NCBI GenBank assembly: GCA_023452965.1
Contig: JAEXUU010000329.1
Span: 1 to 5,887, forward strand
DNA: 5,887 nucleotides
DNA from: Pseudomonadota bacterium
Lineage (GTDB): Bacteria; Pseudomonadota; Alphaproteobacteria; Rhizobiales; Beijerinckiaceae
Reading direction: 5' to 3'
Shown: positions 1-5,276 of the stretch, in pieces
How positions within the stretch are numbered: position 1 is the first letter of the stretch
Layout of the letters: every line of letters begins with the position of its first letter
Position numbers and translations under genes: made by a program
The notes under the pieces: model-generated
What the model was told of the DNA's origin: nothing
Seen by the model: the letters and a program-made list of their open reading frames with translations, nothing else
The model's database searches: none

Positions 1-269
<269 letters not shown>

Positions 270-288
270 CCTTCATCAGCTTCGAATC

Positions 289-294
289 TATACT
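289..294 (+). promoter_or_regulatory. Candidate -10 hexamer for the ureohydrolase gene
   Basis: TATACT matches the sigma-70 -10 consensus at five of six positions and lies in the most AT-rich part of the gap. No good -35 is found at normal spacing, so the site would need an activator or is fortuitous. If real, it implies a leader of about 170 nt before the ATG at 469. Confidence 0.2.
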
Positions 295-456
295 TGCACG
301 TAATGTGCGCAGCACCCCCCGTCGTCGCAGGACCGTCAACCAACCCTGGGTGCTCGACAATTGCGCCCTCGGCATGGCACGGCTGCATCAGAAGCGCATG
401 GTCCATTCGGCGATTTCAGTCAACCTCGCCCTTTGGCGGATCAGCGCAAACGGCAC

Positions 457-460
457 GGAG
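457..460 (+). promoter_or_regulatory. Ribosome binding site that fixes the ureohydrolase start
   Basis: GGAG lies 8 nt ahead of the ATG at 469. The reading frame stays open upstream to a TTG at 361, but that stretch has no ribosome binding site and no family-like sequence, so the ATG at 469 is preferred. Confidence 0.7.
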
Positions 461-468
461 TCACGGCA

Positions 469-1521
469 ATGGACCAGGACAAGCTGGCGAAACTGAGGGC
501 CCGCTATGCCGGCGGCAGCGGCGCCGACATCCATGACCCGCGCTTTGCCAAGGTCGCTGCCGACCAATTCAAGGGTGACCGGCGCAAATGGCCCTTCGCC
601 GACGTCGCGACCTTCATCAGCGCGCCCTACCGGCCCGATGCCCTGTTGCAGCCGGATCTCGGCGGGCTCGACGTCGCGATCATCGGCCTGCCGATGGATC
701 TCGGCGTGACCAACCGCGCCGGTACCCGGCTCGGGCCGCGCGCCGTCCGCGCGGTCGAGCGCATGGGGCCGATGGACCATGTCACCGGCGTGGCGCCGTT
801 CGGCCAGCTGAAGGTCGCCGATATCGGCGACGTGCCGTTCCGGTCGCGCTATTCGCTGGAGAGCTGCCACGGGGACATCGAGGCGACCTTCAAGACGATC
901 GTGAAGGCCGGCGTCTCGACGCTCGCGGTCGGCGGCGACCATTCGATCACCTACCCGATCCTCAAGGCAGTCGGCGAGAAGCGCCCGGTCGGCATGGTGC
1001 ATATCGACGCCCATTGCGACACCTCCGGGCCCTATGAGGGCTCGAAATTCCACCATGGCGGCCCCTTCCGGCAGGCCGTGCTCGACGGCGTGCTCGACCC
1101 GGAGCGGGTGATCCAGATCGGCATCCGCGGCGGCGCCGAGTATCTCTGGGAGTTCTCCTACGAGTCCGGCATGACCGTGATCCATGCCGACGAGGTCGAC
1201 CGGATGGGGCTCGATGCGGTCATTGCCAAAGCACTCGCCGTAATCGGCGACGGGCCCACTTACGTCTCCTTCGACGTCGATTCGCTCGATCCGGCCTTCG
1301 CCCCCGGCACCGGCACGCCCGAGGTCGGCGGGCTGACGCCGCGCGAGGCGCTCGCCATCCTGCGCGGCCTGCGCGGCAGGAACATCGTCGCCGCCGACGT
1401 GGTCGAGGTCGCGCCGCAATACGACGCGACGAGCAATACGGCGCAATGCGCGGCGCAGGTCCTGTTCACCGAGCTCTGCTTGATCGCCGAGGCGCGCGCG
1501 GCCGGCAAGGGTCGGCCCTGA
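469..1521 (+). CDS. Agmatinase/arginase-family ureohydrolase
   Basis: A complete 350-residue cytoplasmic enzyme of the ureohydrolase superfamily, which splits a guanidino group from its substrate to release urea using a binuclear metal centre (usually Mn). All expected ligands are visible: His158 in GGDHS, Asp180, His182 and Asp184 in DAHCD, and Asp269 and Asp271 in SFDVDSLDP. His196 in HHGGPF fits the catalytic-loop histidine and Glu313 in DVVEVAPQYD the substrate-site glutamate. The N-terminus is about 45 residues longer than E. coli SpeB. That extension, together with the TNRAGTRLGPRAVR segment, is also seen in guanidinobutyrase- and guanidinopropionase-like relatives. The reaction class is therefore secure, but the substrate (agmatine, 4-guanidinobutyrate, another guanidino compound) is not. 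Neighbouring uptake genes for carboxylates and polar amino acids fit a catabolic role. Automatic annotation would probably say agmatinase (speB). Confidence 0.93.
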   Translation: MDQDKLAKLRARYAGGSGADIHDPRFAKVAADQFKGDRRKWPFADVATFISAPYRPDALLQPDLGGLDVAIIGLPMDLGVTNRAGTRLGPRAVRAVERMGPMDHVTGVAPFGQLKVADIGDVPFRSRYSLESCHGDIEATFKTIVKAGVSTLAVGGDHSITYPILKAVGEKRPVGMVHIDAHCDTSGPYEGSKFHHGGPFRQAVLDGVLDPERVIQIGIRGGAEYLWEFSYESGMTVIHADEVDRMGLDAVIAKALAVIGDGPTYVSFDVDSLDPAFAPGTGTPEVGGLTPREALAILRGLRGRNIVAADVVEVAPQYDATSNTAQCAAQVLFTELCLIAEARAAGKGRP

Positions 1522-1542
1522 CGCGGAAGACTTCTGGCCAGC

Positions 1543-1558
1543 GCGCGATACGTCGCGC
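1543..1558 (+). terminator. Possible terminator-like hairpin after the ureohydrolase
   Basis: GCGCGA and TCGCGC form a perfect 6-bp stem closed by a UACG tetraloop, of the stable UNCG class. It starts 21 nt after the stop codon. There is no following U-tract, so intrinsic termination is doubtful; it may instead protect the 3' end or be chance in GC-rich DNA. Confidence 0.3.
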
Positions 1559-1698
1559 CCTCGCCCGTTGAGCGCTGTCGCCGGCTCGCCGGGCGATCTT
1601 GCCGAGCTGACCAGCGCCGTTCGGCACCAGCGCCTGAGTGCAAGCACGCCTCGTGCAGAGTCAGCTGACGAGAAGGTGCTCGCTGACTGCGTGCGAAA

Positions 1699-1731
1699 GC
1701 GATCGCCATGCTCAACAAGCATGACGATCGC
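1699..1731. promoter_or_regulatory. Long palindrome upstream of the MFS gene
   Basis: Two 14-bp arms, GCGATCGCCATGCT and AGCATGACGATCGC, flank the 5-nt spacer CAACA and match at 13 of 14 positions. The one mismatch is C-A in a plus-strand transcript but a G-U wobble in a minus-strand transcript. No T-run follows on the plus strand, and only UUU on the minus strand. No minus-strand gene is nearby, so a DNA-level operator is more likely than a terminator. A dispersed palindromic repeat is also possible. Confidence 0.5.
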
Positions 1732-1748
1732 ACGCCAACGTTCCAGCC

Positions 1749-1765
1749 ATGCAAAACACTTGCAT
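1749..1765. promoter_or_regulatory. Second palindrome upstream of the MFS gene, candidate operator
   Basis: ATGCAA and TTGCAT form a perfect 6-bp dyad around the 5-nt spacer AACAC. It is 83 bp ahead of the MFS start and centred 42 bp from the core of the preceding palindrome. Both cores are preceded by GCC and share ATGC near the outer edge with a 5-nt spacer. Such a site would suit a dimeric regulator. No regulator gene lies adjacent in a divergent position, so the protein is unknown. Confidence 0.4.
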
Positions 1766-1848
1766 TGAAGGCAGCGCGACGGCACTATGTTGCGACGCAG
1801 CACGCACGACGTGCCGCACCAACAACATCCCATTTCCGGACGAAACAC

Positions 1849-3078
1849 ATGACCCCCGCCAGCACGGGCGACGCCGCCATGCGTCCGCTCGCCGAACCGG
1901 CACGGCGCACCGGCCTGATCCTGTTCGCCCTCGCTCTGGGCGGCTTTGCCATCGGCACGGCCGAATTCGCGGTGATGAGCCTGCTGCCCTATTTCTCGGC
2001 CGGGCTCGGCATCGACGAGCCGACAGCGGGACATGTGATCAGCATCTATGCGGCCGGCGTGGTCGTCGGCGCCCCGATCATCGCTGTCCTGGCGACGAAG
2101 CTCTCGCGCCGCACCCTGCTGATCGCGCTGATGGCGGCTTTCGCCATCGCCAACGGTCTTTCCGCGCTCGCCCCCTCCTATGGCTGGATGCTGCTGTTCC
2201 GTTTCCTGAGCGGCCTGCCGCAAGGCGCCTATTTCGGCGTCGCCGCACTGGTCGCGGCCTCGCTGGTGCCGGCGAACCAGCGGGCGCAGTCGGTCGCACG
2301 CGTCATGCTGGGCCTGACGGTCGCGACCATTCTCGGCGTGCCGTTCGCCAATCTCCTCGGCCAGACGCTCGGCTGGCGCTGGGGCTTCGGCACCGTCGCC
2401 GTGCTGGCGCTCGCGACCGCCATCATGGTCGCCGCCTTCGCGCCCAAGGATGCGCCGCAGCCCGGCGCGAGCCCACTGCGCGAACTCGGTGCACTGCGCA
2501 GCCGGCAGGTCTGGCTGACACTGGCGATCGGTGCCGTCGGCTTCGGCGGCCTGTTCGCCGTCTACACCTATGTCGCCTCGACCTTGATGGAGGTGACCGG
2601 GGTTTCGCCAGCGACGGTGCCGGTCGTGCTGGCGATCTTCGGCCTCGGCCTGACGGCGGGCACGCTCGTCGCCGCCTGGGCAGCCGACCGGGCGCTGATG
2701 CCGGCGATCGGCGCGATCCTGCTCTGGAGCGCAGCCTCGCTGGCCTTGTTCCCGCTGGCGGCGGGAAACATCTGGGCCGTGTCGGTGGTGATCTTCATGA
2801 TCGGCTGCGGCGGCGGGCTCGGCGCCGCCTTGCAGACCCGGCTGATGGACGTCGCCGGAGAGGCGCAGACGCTGGCAGCGGCGCTGAACCACAGCGCTTT
2901 CAACACCGCAAACGCACTTGGCCCCTGGCTCGGCGGGATGGCGATCGCGGCCGGCCATGGCTGGACGTCGACGGGCTGGGTCGGCGCAGGCTTGGCCCTG
3001 TCCGGCTTCGCCATCTTCCTAGTGACGCTCTGGGATGCAAGGGCGAGCGAGCAGGCCATGCCCGCGCCGGCGGAGTAG
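1849..3078 (+). CDS. MFS transporter, DHA1-type, AraJ/YdhP-like
   Basis: A 409-residue inner-membrane protein with about twelve hydrophobic helices in two six-helix halves, split by a polar linker near residues 198-220. Helix 1 carries GFAIGTAEFAVMSLLP, and helix 11 carries NHSAFNTANALGPWLGG. Both are typical of the AraJ/YdhP branch of DHA1 drug:H+ antiporters, as is the LGVPFANLLGQTLGWRWGF stretch in helix 5. The loop between helices 2 and 3 (GAPIIAVLATKLSRR) replaces the classic motif A, as is usual in this branch. The likely role is efflux of a small molecule driven by proton entry; the substrate cannot be inferred. The start at ATG 1849 has only a weak purine-rich site (GGACGA); the ATG at 1879 is an alternative. 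It is convergent with the tetR-like gene with only 12 bp between, and no terminator is visible there. Confidence 0.9.
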   Translation: MTPASTGDAAMRPLAEPARRTGLILFALALGGFAIGTAEFAVMSLLPYFSAGLGIDEPTAGHVISIYAAGVVVGAPIIAVLATKLSRRTLLIALMAAFAIANGLSALAPSYGWMLLFRFLSGLPQGAYFGVAALVAASLVPANQRAQSVARVMLGLTVATILGVPFANLLGQTLGWRWGFGTVAVLALATAIMVAAFAPKDAPQPGASPLRELGALRSRQVWLTLAIGAVGFGGLFAVYTYVASTLMEVTGVSPATVPVVLAIFGLGLTAGTLVAAWAADRALMPAIGAILLWSAASLALFPLAAGNIWAVSVVIFMIGCGGGLGAALQTRLMDVAGEAQTLAAALNHSAFNTANALGPWLGGMAIAAGHGWTSTGWVGAGLALSGFAIFLVTLWDARASEQAMPAPAE

Positions 3079-3090
3079 CCCGAGGCCGCG

Positions 3091-3693
3091 TCAGTTCCTG
3101 AGCGGCGCAGCGACGAGGCGCATCGCCGCCGGAATTGCTGCGCGGCCCTCGTCGAGTTGGTCCGTCAGCACGTAGTACCAGTTGAAGCCGACATAGAGTG
3201 CGAGCCGCGTCTCGACCTCGTCGGCAGCGATCTCGCCACGCGCCACCGCGGCCGCGAACAGCGTCCGCACGTCGAGCAGGCGCTCCGGCAGGAATTTGTC
3301 CCGCAAGCCGTCAAGCGCCGCGGCATCGTTCTGGGCCTCCGCGATCAGCGCGCGAAAGGTCCGACCTGACGGCGTATCGCGCCAGAAATCCCAGAGCGCC
3401 GCGGTATAGAGGGCGAGGTCCTCGGCCAGGCTGCCGGTCTTCGTGGCCTTCACCCTCGCCTTCTCGGCGGCGTAGACCTCGATCAGCAGCTCGGCCTTGT
3501 TCTTCCACCAGCGGTAGATCGTCGGCTTGCCCGCCCCGGCGCGGCGCGAGACGGCGTCGATCGAGAAGCCGCCATAACCCTCTTCGGCCAGCACGGCACG
3601 AGCGGCGGCGAGGATCGCCGCCTGCGAGGCCGGGTTGCGCCGCGCCCCGATCGAAGCACGGCGGGCCGGCTGCTCGGCTTTCGCGGTCGTCAT
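3091..3693 (-). CDS. TetR/AcrR-family transcriptional repressor
   Basis: A 200-residue DNA-binding protein of normal TetR length. The N-terminal domain spans residues 21-75. Its helix-turn-helix is FSIDAVSRRAGAGKPTIYRW (43-62), with the family-typical GKPTIYRWW and KAELL just after. The C-terminal all-helical part (about 85-195) is the ligand-binding and dimer domain and resembles the AcrR-type C-terminal families, with an aromatic stretch GFNWYYV at 169-175 that may line a pocket. The ATG at 3693 is preferred because AGGAGGGG lies just upstream; an earlier in-frame start at 3768 would add an arginine-rich tail without a binding site. The gene is divergent from the membrane/exported protein operon. 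The palindromes between them strongly suggest that it represses both itself and that operon; the inducer is unknown. Confidence 0.93.
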   Translation of the reverse strand: MTTAKAEQPARRASIGARRNPASQAAILAAARAVLAEEGYGGFSIDAVSRRAGAGKPTIYRWWKNKAELLIEVYAAEKARVKATKTGSLAEDLALYTAALWDFWRDTPSGRTFRALIAEAQNDAAALDGLRDKFLPERLLDVRTLFAAAVARGEIAADEVETRLALYVGFNWYYVLTDQLDEGRAAIPAAMRLVAAPLRN

Positions 3694-3700
3694 GCTCTGC

Positions 3701-3708
3701 CCCCTCCT
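3701..3708 (-). promoter_or_regulatory. Ribosome binding site that fixes the tetR-like start
   Basis: On the minus strand AGGAGGGG ends 7 nt before the ATG at 3693, an almost perfect Shine-Dalgarno sequence. This rules in the 200-residue form rather than the 225-residue one. Confidence 0.8.
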
Positions 3709-3759
3709 GTTCCCAACCCTGTGGCGCCCCTGTCGGTTCGCCCCGTGAGGCCTGCCCGA

Positions 3760-3777
3760 TGCAAGCACGATCTTGCA
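3760..3777. repeat. Inverted repeat in the tetR-like leader
   Basis: TGCAAG, 6-nt spacer, CTTGCA is a perfect 6-bp dyad about 70 bp upstream of the repressor start. It can form a hairpin in the tetR leader or serve as an operator half-site pair. The same arms with the same 6-nt spacing recur at 5171-5188 in front of the ABC binding protein, with one end base differing. Right beside it, GCAGC-AG-GCTGC (3775-3786) is another small dyad that overlaps it. Confidence 0.35.
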
Positions 3778-3786
3778 GCAGGCTGC

Positions 3787-3815
3787 TTGATATCGAAACG
3801 GATCGTATCTATCAA
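3787..3815. promoter_or_regulatory. Symmetric bidirectional promoter for the tetR-like gene and divergent operon
   Basis: TTGATA (3787-3792) and TATCAA (3810-3815) are separated by exactly 17 bp. Read on the plus strand they match -35 (5 of 6) and -10 (4 of 6) sigma-70 consensus hexamers, predicting a start near 3822, upstream of the operon. TATCAA is the reverse complement of TTGATA, so on the minus strand the same bases give the same -35/-10 pair at the same spacing, now firing toward the tetR-like gene with a leader of about 85 nt. RNA polymerase could occupy only one orientation at a time. The hexamers are seen directly; promoter activity is inferred. Confidence 0.55.
3792..3812. promoter_or_regulatory. 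Secondary degenerate TetR operator (O2)
   Basis: ATCGAAACG, spacer GAT, CGTATCTAT resembles the strong operator at 3819-3841. The left arm matches 8 of 9 bases and the right arm about 6 of 9, with the same 3-nt spacer. It lies within the 17-bp promoter spacer, and its centre is 28 bp from that of the primary site. A repressor dimer here would block polymerase in both directions. Confidence 0.45.
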
Positions 3816-3818
3816 TTG

Positions 3819-3841
3819 TAACGAAACGATACGTTTCGTTA
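3819..3841. promoter_or_regulatory. Primary TetR operator (O1), perfect palindrome
   Basis: TAACGAAACG, spacer ATA, CGTTTCGTTA is a perfect 10-bp inverted repeat of 23 bp in total, a typical size for a TetR dimer site. It lies between the tetR-like gene and the divergent operon, just upstream of the operon's ribosome binding site and over the predicted transcription start. Position, perfection and the adjacent regulator gene make this the most confident regulatory site in the window. Binding has not been shown. Confidence 0.8.
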
Positions 3842-3842
3842 T

Positions 3843-3848
3843 GGAGAG
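3843..3848 (+). promoter_or_regulatory. Ribosome binding site that fixes the small membrane protein start
   Basis: GGAGAG ends 4 nt before the ATG at 3853. The earlier in-frame ATG at 3841 overlaps the operator palindrome and has no purine-rich site ahead of it, so the start at 3853 is preferred. Confidence 0.65.
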
Positions 3849-3852
3849 AACG

Positions 3853-4089
3853 ATGACCGGACCAACACCCAACCCCTCTCTCGCCCGTCTCCGATTCCTG
3901 GGAACCCTGATGCTCGGCGCCTATCTGCTGATCAACGCCCTGCTGCTGGCCCTGACGCCTGTGACTGGCGGCTGGCCGGTCTGGTCCGTCACCGCCCTCG
4001 CCGTGCCACCGATGGTGCTCGGCATGGTCTATCTGGTGATGCCACTGGCGCGCCGCGTCGCCGCTTGCGGGAATGGGGTGCGCTCATGA
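3853..4089 (+). CDS. Small two-helix membrane protein, unknown function
   Basis: A 78-residue protein with two predicted membrane helices (about 15-36 and 43-66) joined by a short PVTGGW turn, a basic N-terminal segment (ARLR at 11-14) and a basic end (ARRVA at 66-70). The polar tails suggest that both ends face the cytoplasm. Length and pattern vaguely recall DUF2798-type two-helix proteins, but I do not claim membership. It is the first gene of the operon controlled from the tetR-like promoter region. Its stop codon overlaps the next start in the sequence ATGA, which indicates translational coupling. It may be a membrane partner of the exported protein encoded next. No signature allows a function to be named. 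Confidence 0.75.
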   Translation: MTGPTPNPSLARLRFLGTLMLGAYLLINALLLALTPVTGGWPVWSVTALAVPPMVLGMVYLVMPLARRVAACGNGVRS

Positions 4090-4787
4090 TCGCCACCCGC
4101 CTCGCAATCCCGTTGGTCGGCGCGCTCGCGCTTCTTGCCAGCCAGTCAGTTGCCGCGGCCGGCGGCGCGCGTGCCCTGACGCCCCCGAAGACAGGAAATC
4201 CCGTGACAATGACAACGCTTGCCGCCCAGCCCGTCGCGACGACAGTCGGCGCCTTCATGCCGGCCGGCTATGCCGAGGCGGCCCGGCGCCGGATCGCGGT
4301 CGACGACGAACCGGCCGAGCTGGTCCGCCATCAGCGAACCGATGGCCGCAACGCCGCCCTCGGCGGCGAGCATTTCAGCACGGTGATCGCCGCAGACGGC
4401 CGCCTGAAGGGCTTTGCCCGCATGGACCTCGACCTGGTCGGCGGCCGACTGCCTTCGCGCGATGAGACGCGGGCCATCGCCATGGACTTCCTGAAGCTGG
4501 CCGCGCCGGATCTGCTGCCGGTGCTCGAGGTCAGCTGGATCGAGCCGCATGACGAACCGCTCCGCGTCTCGCGCGGCGGGAAGACCGAGAACCTCACGCT
4601 CACCGGGATGAAGGTGAAGATGCGGAACAGGGCCGACGGGCGCTGGATGTGGGTCATCGTCGGAGCCGATCGAAAGGTCATGGTGTTCGAGCGCGATATC
4701 GTCTGGGTCACGTTCCCCGGCCACCGCAAGACGGAAAAATGGCTGCACGACACCTGGCTCGCCGAGAACGGCGCCGGCCTGCTCTGA
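4086..4787 (+). CDS. Exported protein of unknown function, possibly PepSY-like
   Basis: A 233-residue protein with a Sec-type signal: Arg5, a hydrophobic core to residue 22 and an AAA or ARA cleavage site at about 24-30. No lipobox cysteine is seen. The mature part has no cysteine and no recognised catalytic motif. Residues about 95-210 have a beta-strand, alpha-helix, beta-strand pattern, including RLPSRDETRAIAMDFLKLAAP, LTGMKVKMRNR, RWMWVIVGADRKVMVFERDI and an ending KTEKWLHDTWLA. That alternation recalls PepSY/propeptide-like domains, an inference from pattern only. The start at 4086 overlaps the upstream stop by 4 bp; GGGG at 4075-4078 may help ribosome loading, and an earlier in-frame TTG at 4065 is less likely. 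Together with the preceding membrane protein it would act at the cell envelope under TetR-type control. Confidence 0.82.
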   Translation: MIATRLAIPLVGALALLASQSVAAAGGARALTPPKTGNPVTMTTLAAQPVATTVGAFMPAGYAEAARRRIAVDDEPAELVRHQRTDGRNAALGGEHFSTVIAADGRLKGFARMDLDLVGGRLPSRDETRAIAMDFLKLAAPDLLPVLEVSWIEPHDEPLRVSRGGKTENLTLTGMKVKMRNRADGRWMWVIVGADRKVMVFERDIVWVTFPGHRKTEKWLHDTWLAENGAGLL

Positions 4788-4817
4788 GCGACATCGACAG
4801 GCAAGGGATCGCCCACC

Positions 4818-4855
4818 GCAGCCGGTTCTGTCGTAAATCCGACAGGATCGGCTGT
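4818..4855 (+). terminator. Strong hairpin after the two-gene operon
   Basis: Arms at 4819-4833 (CAGCCGGTTCTGTCG) and 4840-4854 (CGACAGGATCGGCTG) pair over 15 bp around a 6-nt loop, TAAATC. Two G-U wobbles lie inside, and a third at the base extends the stem to 4818/4855. All three wobbles pair only in plus-strand RNA, so the structure is oriented for a transcript of the upstream operon, whose stop codon is 30 nt before it. No U-tract follows. It is probably a 3'-end structure or a terminator helped by the next hairpins. Confidence 0.5.
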
Positions 4856-4857
4856 AG

Positions 4858-4872
4858 GGGGGCGACGCCCCC
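4858..4872 (+). terminator. GC hairpin following the strong hairpin
   Basis: GGGGGC and GCCCCC form a 6-bp all-GC stem with a 3-nt loop, starting 2 nt after the preceding 38-nt hairpin. There is no T-run after it. Confidence 0.4.
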
Positions 4873-4886
4873 AGCCCGCCCGGGCT
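4873..4886. repeat. Third small palindrome in the hairpin cluster
   Basis: AGCCCG, 2 nt, CGGGCT directly abuts the previous stem. A hairpin would need a slightly opened loop. It completes a run of three dyads in 69 bp. Confidence 0.35.
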
Positions 4887-5169
4887 CCTTGCCATGACGG
4901 TGGAAGCGGTTGCGCCCGCCGCTGGCACGAGTCCCGAAGCTCCCGCTTGTCCTCGTTTCAGCAGGCGAAATGCGGAGGCTCGAGTGCCCGGCTGGGCTCG
5001 CCGAAGCATCACAGCGCCGGATTTGCTCCGACATAGCGCCGCCATCCGCTGACGAATTGCGCTTTCGTCGCAAAATCGGACAGGGGCTCGGGGCAAGAAA
5101 ATTCTCAAATAAGCAAGTTATGGCAAAGCCTTGCGGTGCATTTTTCTTGCGCCGGATCGCTCAGAAAAG

Positions 5170-5189
5170 CTGCAAGGCGCCCCTTGCGG
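5170..5189 (+). repeat. Hairpin in the ABC binding protein leader
   Basis: CTGCAAGG, loop CGCC, CCTTGCGG pairs over 8 bp, including one U-G wobble. It lies about 90 nt ahead of the start codon. The inner TGCAAG-N6-CTTGC geometry is shared with the inverted repeat in the tetR-like leader at 3760-3777. It may be an operator or a leader hairpin. Confidence 0.35.
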
Positions 5190-5276
5190 GCGAGGCCTGT
5201 GATCGCACAATCTGCGCGCACAAGCCGAAACGGGAACTCGAAACGCCCGAGCCGGCCAACCTCAAGGGGAGGCACC

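Larger units (their letters stand above)
1522..1848. other. Intergenic region between ureohydrolase and MFS genes
   Basis: This 327-bp gap has no supported gene. Frames run open through parts of it, but the translations are arginine- and serine-rich and unlike any family. It contains a small hairpin just after the ureohydrolase stop (1543-1558), a long palindrome (1699-1731) and a second palindrome (1749-1765), suggesting that the MFS gene is independently controlled. No clean sigma-70 promoter was found. TTGAAG at 1765-1770 and TATGTT at 1786-1791 are only 15 bp apart. Confidence 0.55.
4788..5276. other. Long intergenic region before the ABC binding protein gene
   Basis: This 489-bp stretch has open frames on both strands, but none resembles a protein family or has a credible start signal. 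It opens with three consecutive hairpins (4818-4886). A relatively AT-rich pocket at 5092-5150 is the likely promoter zone of the ABC gene, although no convincing -35/-10 pair was found. A GCAAG/CTTGC inverted repeat at 5113-5134 and another hairpin at 5170-5189 fall in the probable leader. A small RNA or attenuator here cannot be excluded. Confidence 0.5.

Noticed and set aside
375..390. TGGCACG, a perfect -24 element upstream of the ureohydrolase
   Set aside because: No GC -12 element at the correct distance.
1780..1794. Sigma-54-like promoter upstream of the MFS gene, GGCAC then TTGCG
   Set aside because: It has the same one-base-short spacing (9 bp between GG and GC).
1708..1848. N-terminal extension of the MFS protein from an ATG at 1708
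   Set aside because: It would start within the long palindrome and add 47 polar residues before helix 1; family members begin shortly before helix 1.
388..2958. A minus-strand open frame of 856 codons opposite the ureohydrolase and MFS genes
   Set aside because: It is antisense to two clear genes, has low-complexity Arg/Asp/His-rich content and spans their intergenic gap. Long antisense frames are common in GC-rich DNA.
3079..3090. Shared terminator between the convergent MFS and tetR-like genes
   Set aside because: The gap is only 12 bp, and no stem-loop or T-run is present in it or in the immediate gene ends.
3694..3768. N-terminal extension of the TetR-like protein from an earlier start
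   Set aside because: The Shine-Dalgarno sequence at 3701-3708 lies inside this extension and points to the start at 3693; the added residues are arginine- and glycine-rich and unlike the family.
4146..5108. A minus-strand open frame of 320 codons opposite the exported protein and the following gap
   Set aside because: It shows no family resemblance and no ribosome binding site, and it overlaps a strongly supported plus-strand gene for most of its length.
5121..5135. Sigma-54-like promoter, TGGCA followed by TTGC
   Set aside because: The GG and GC elements are separated by 9 bp rather than the required 10, and spacing is strict for sigma-54.
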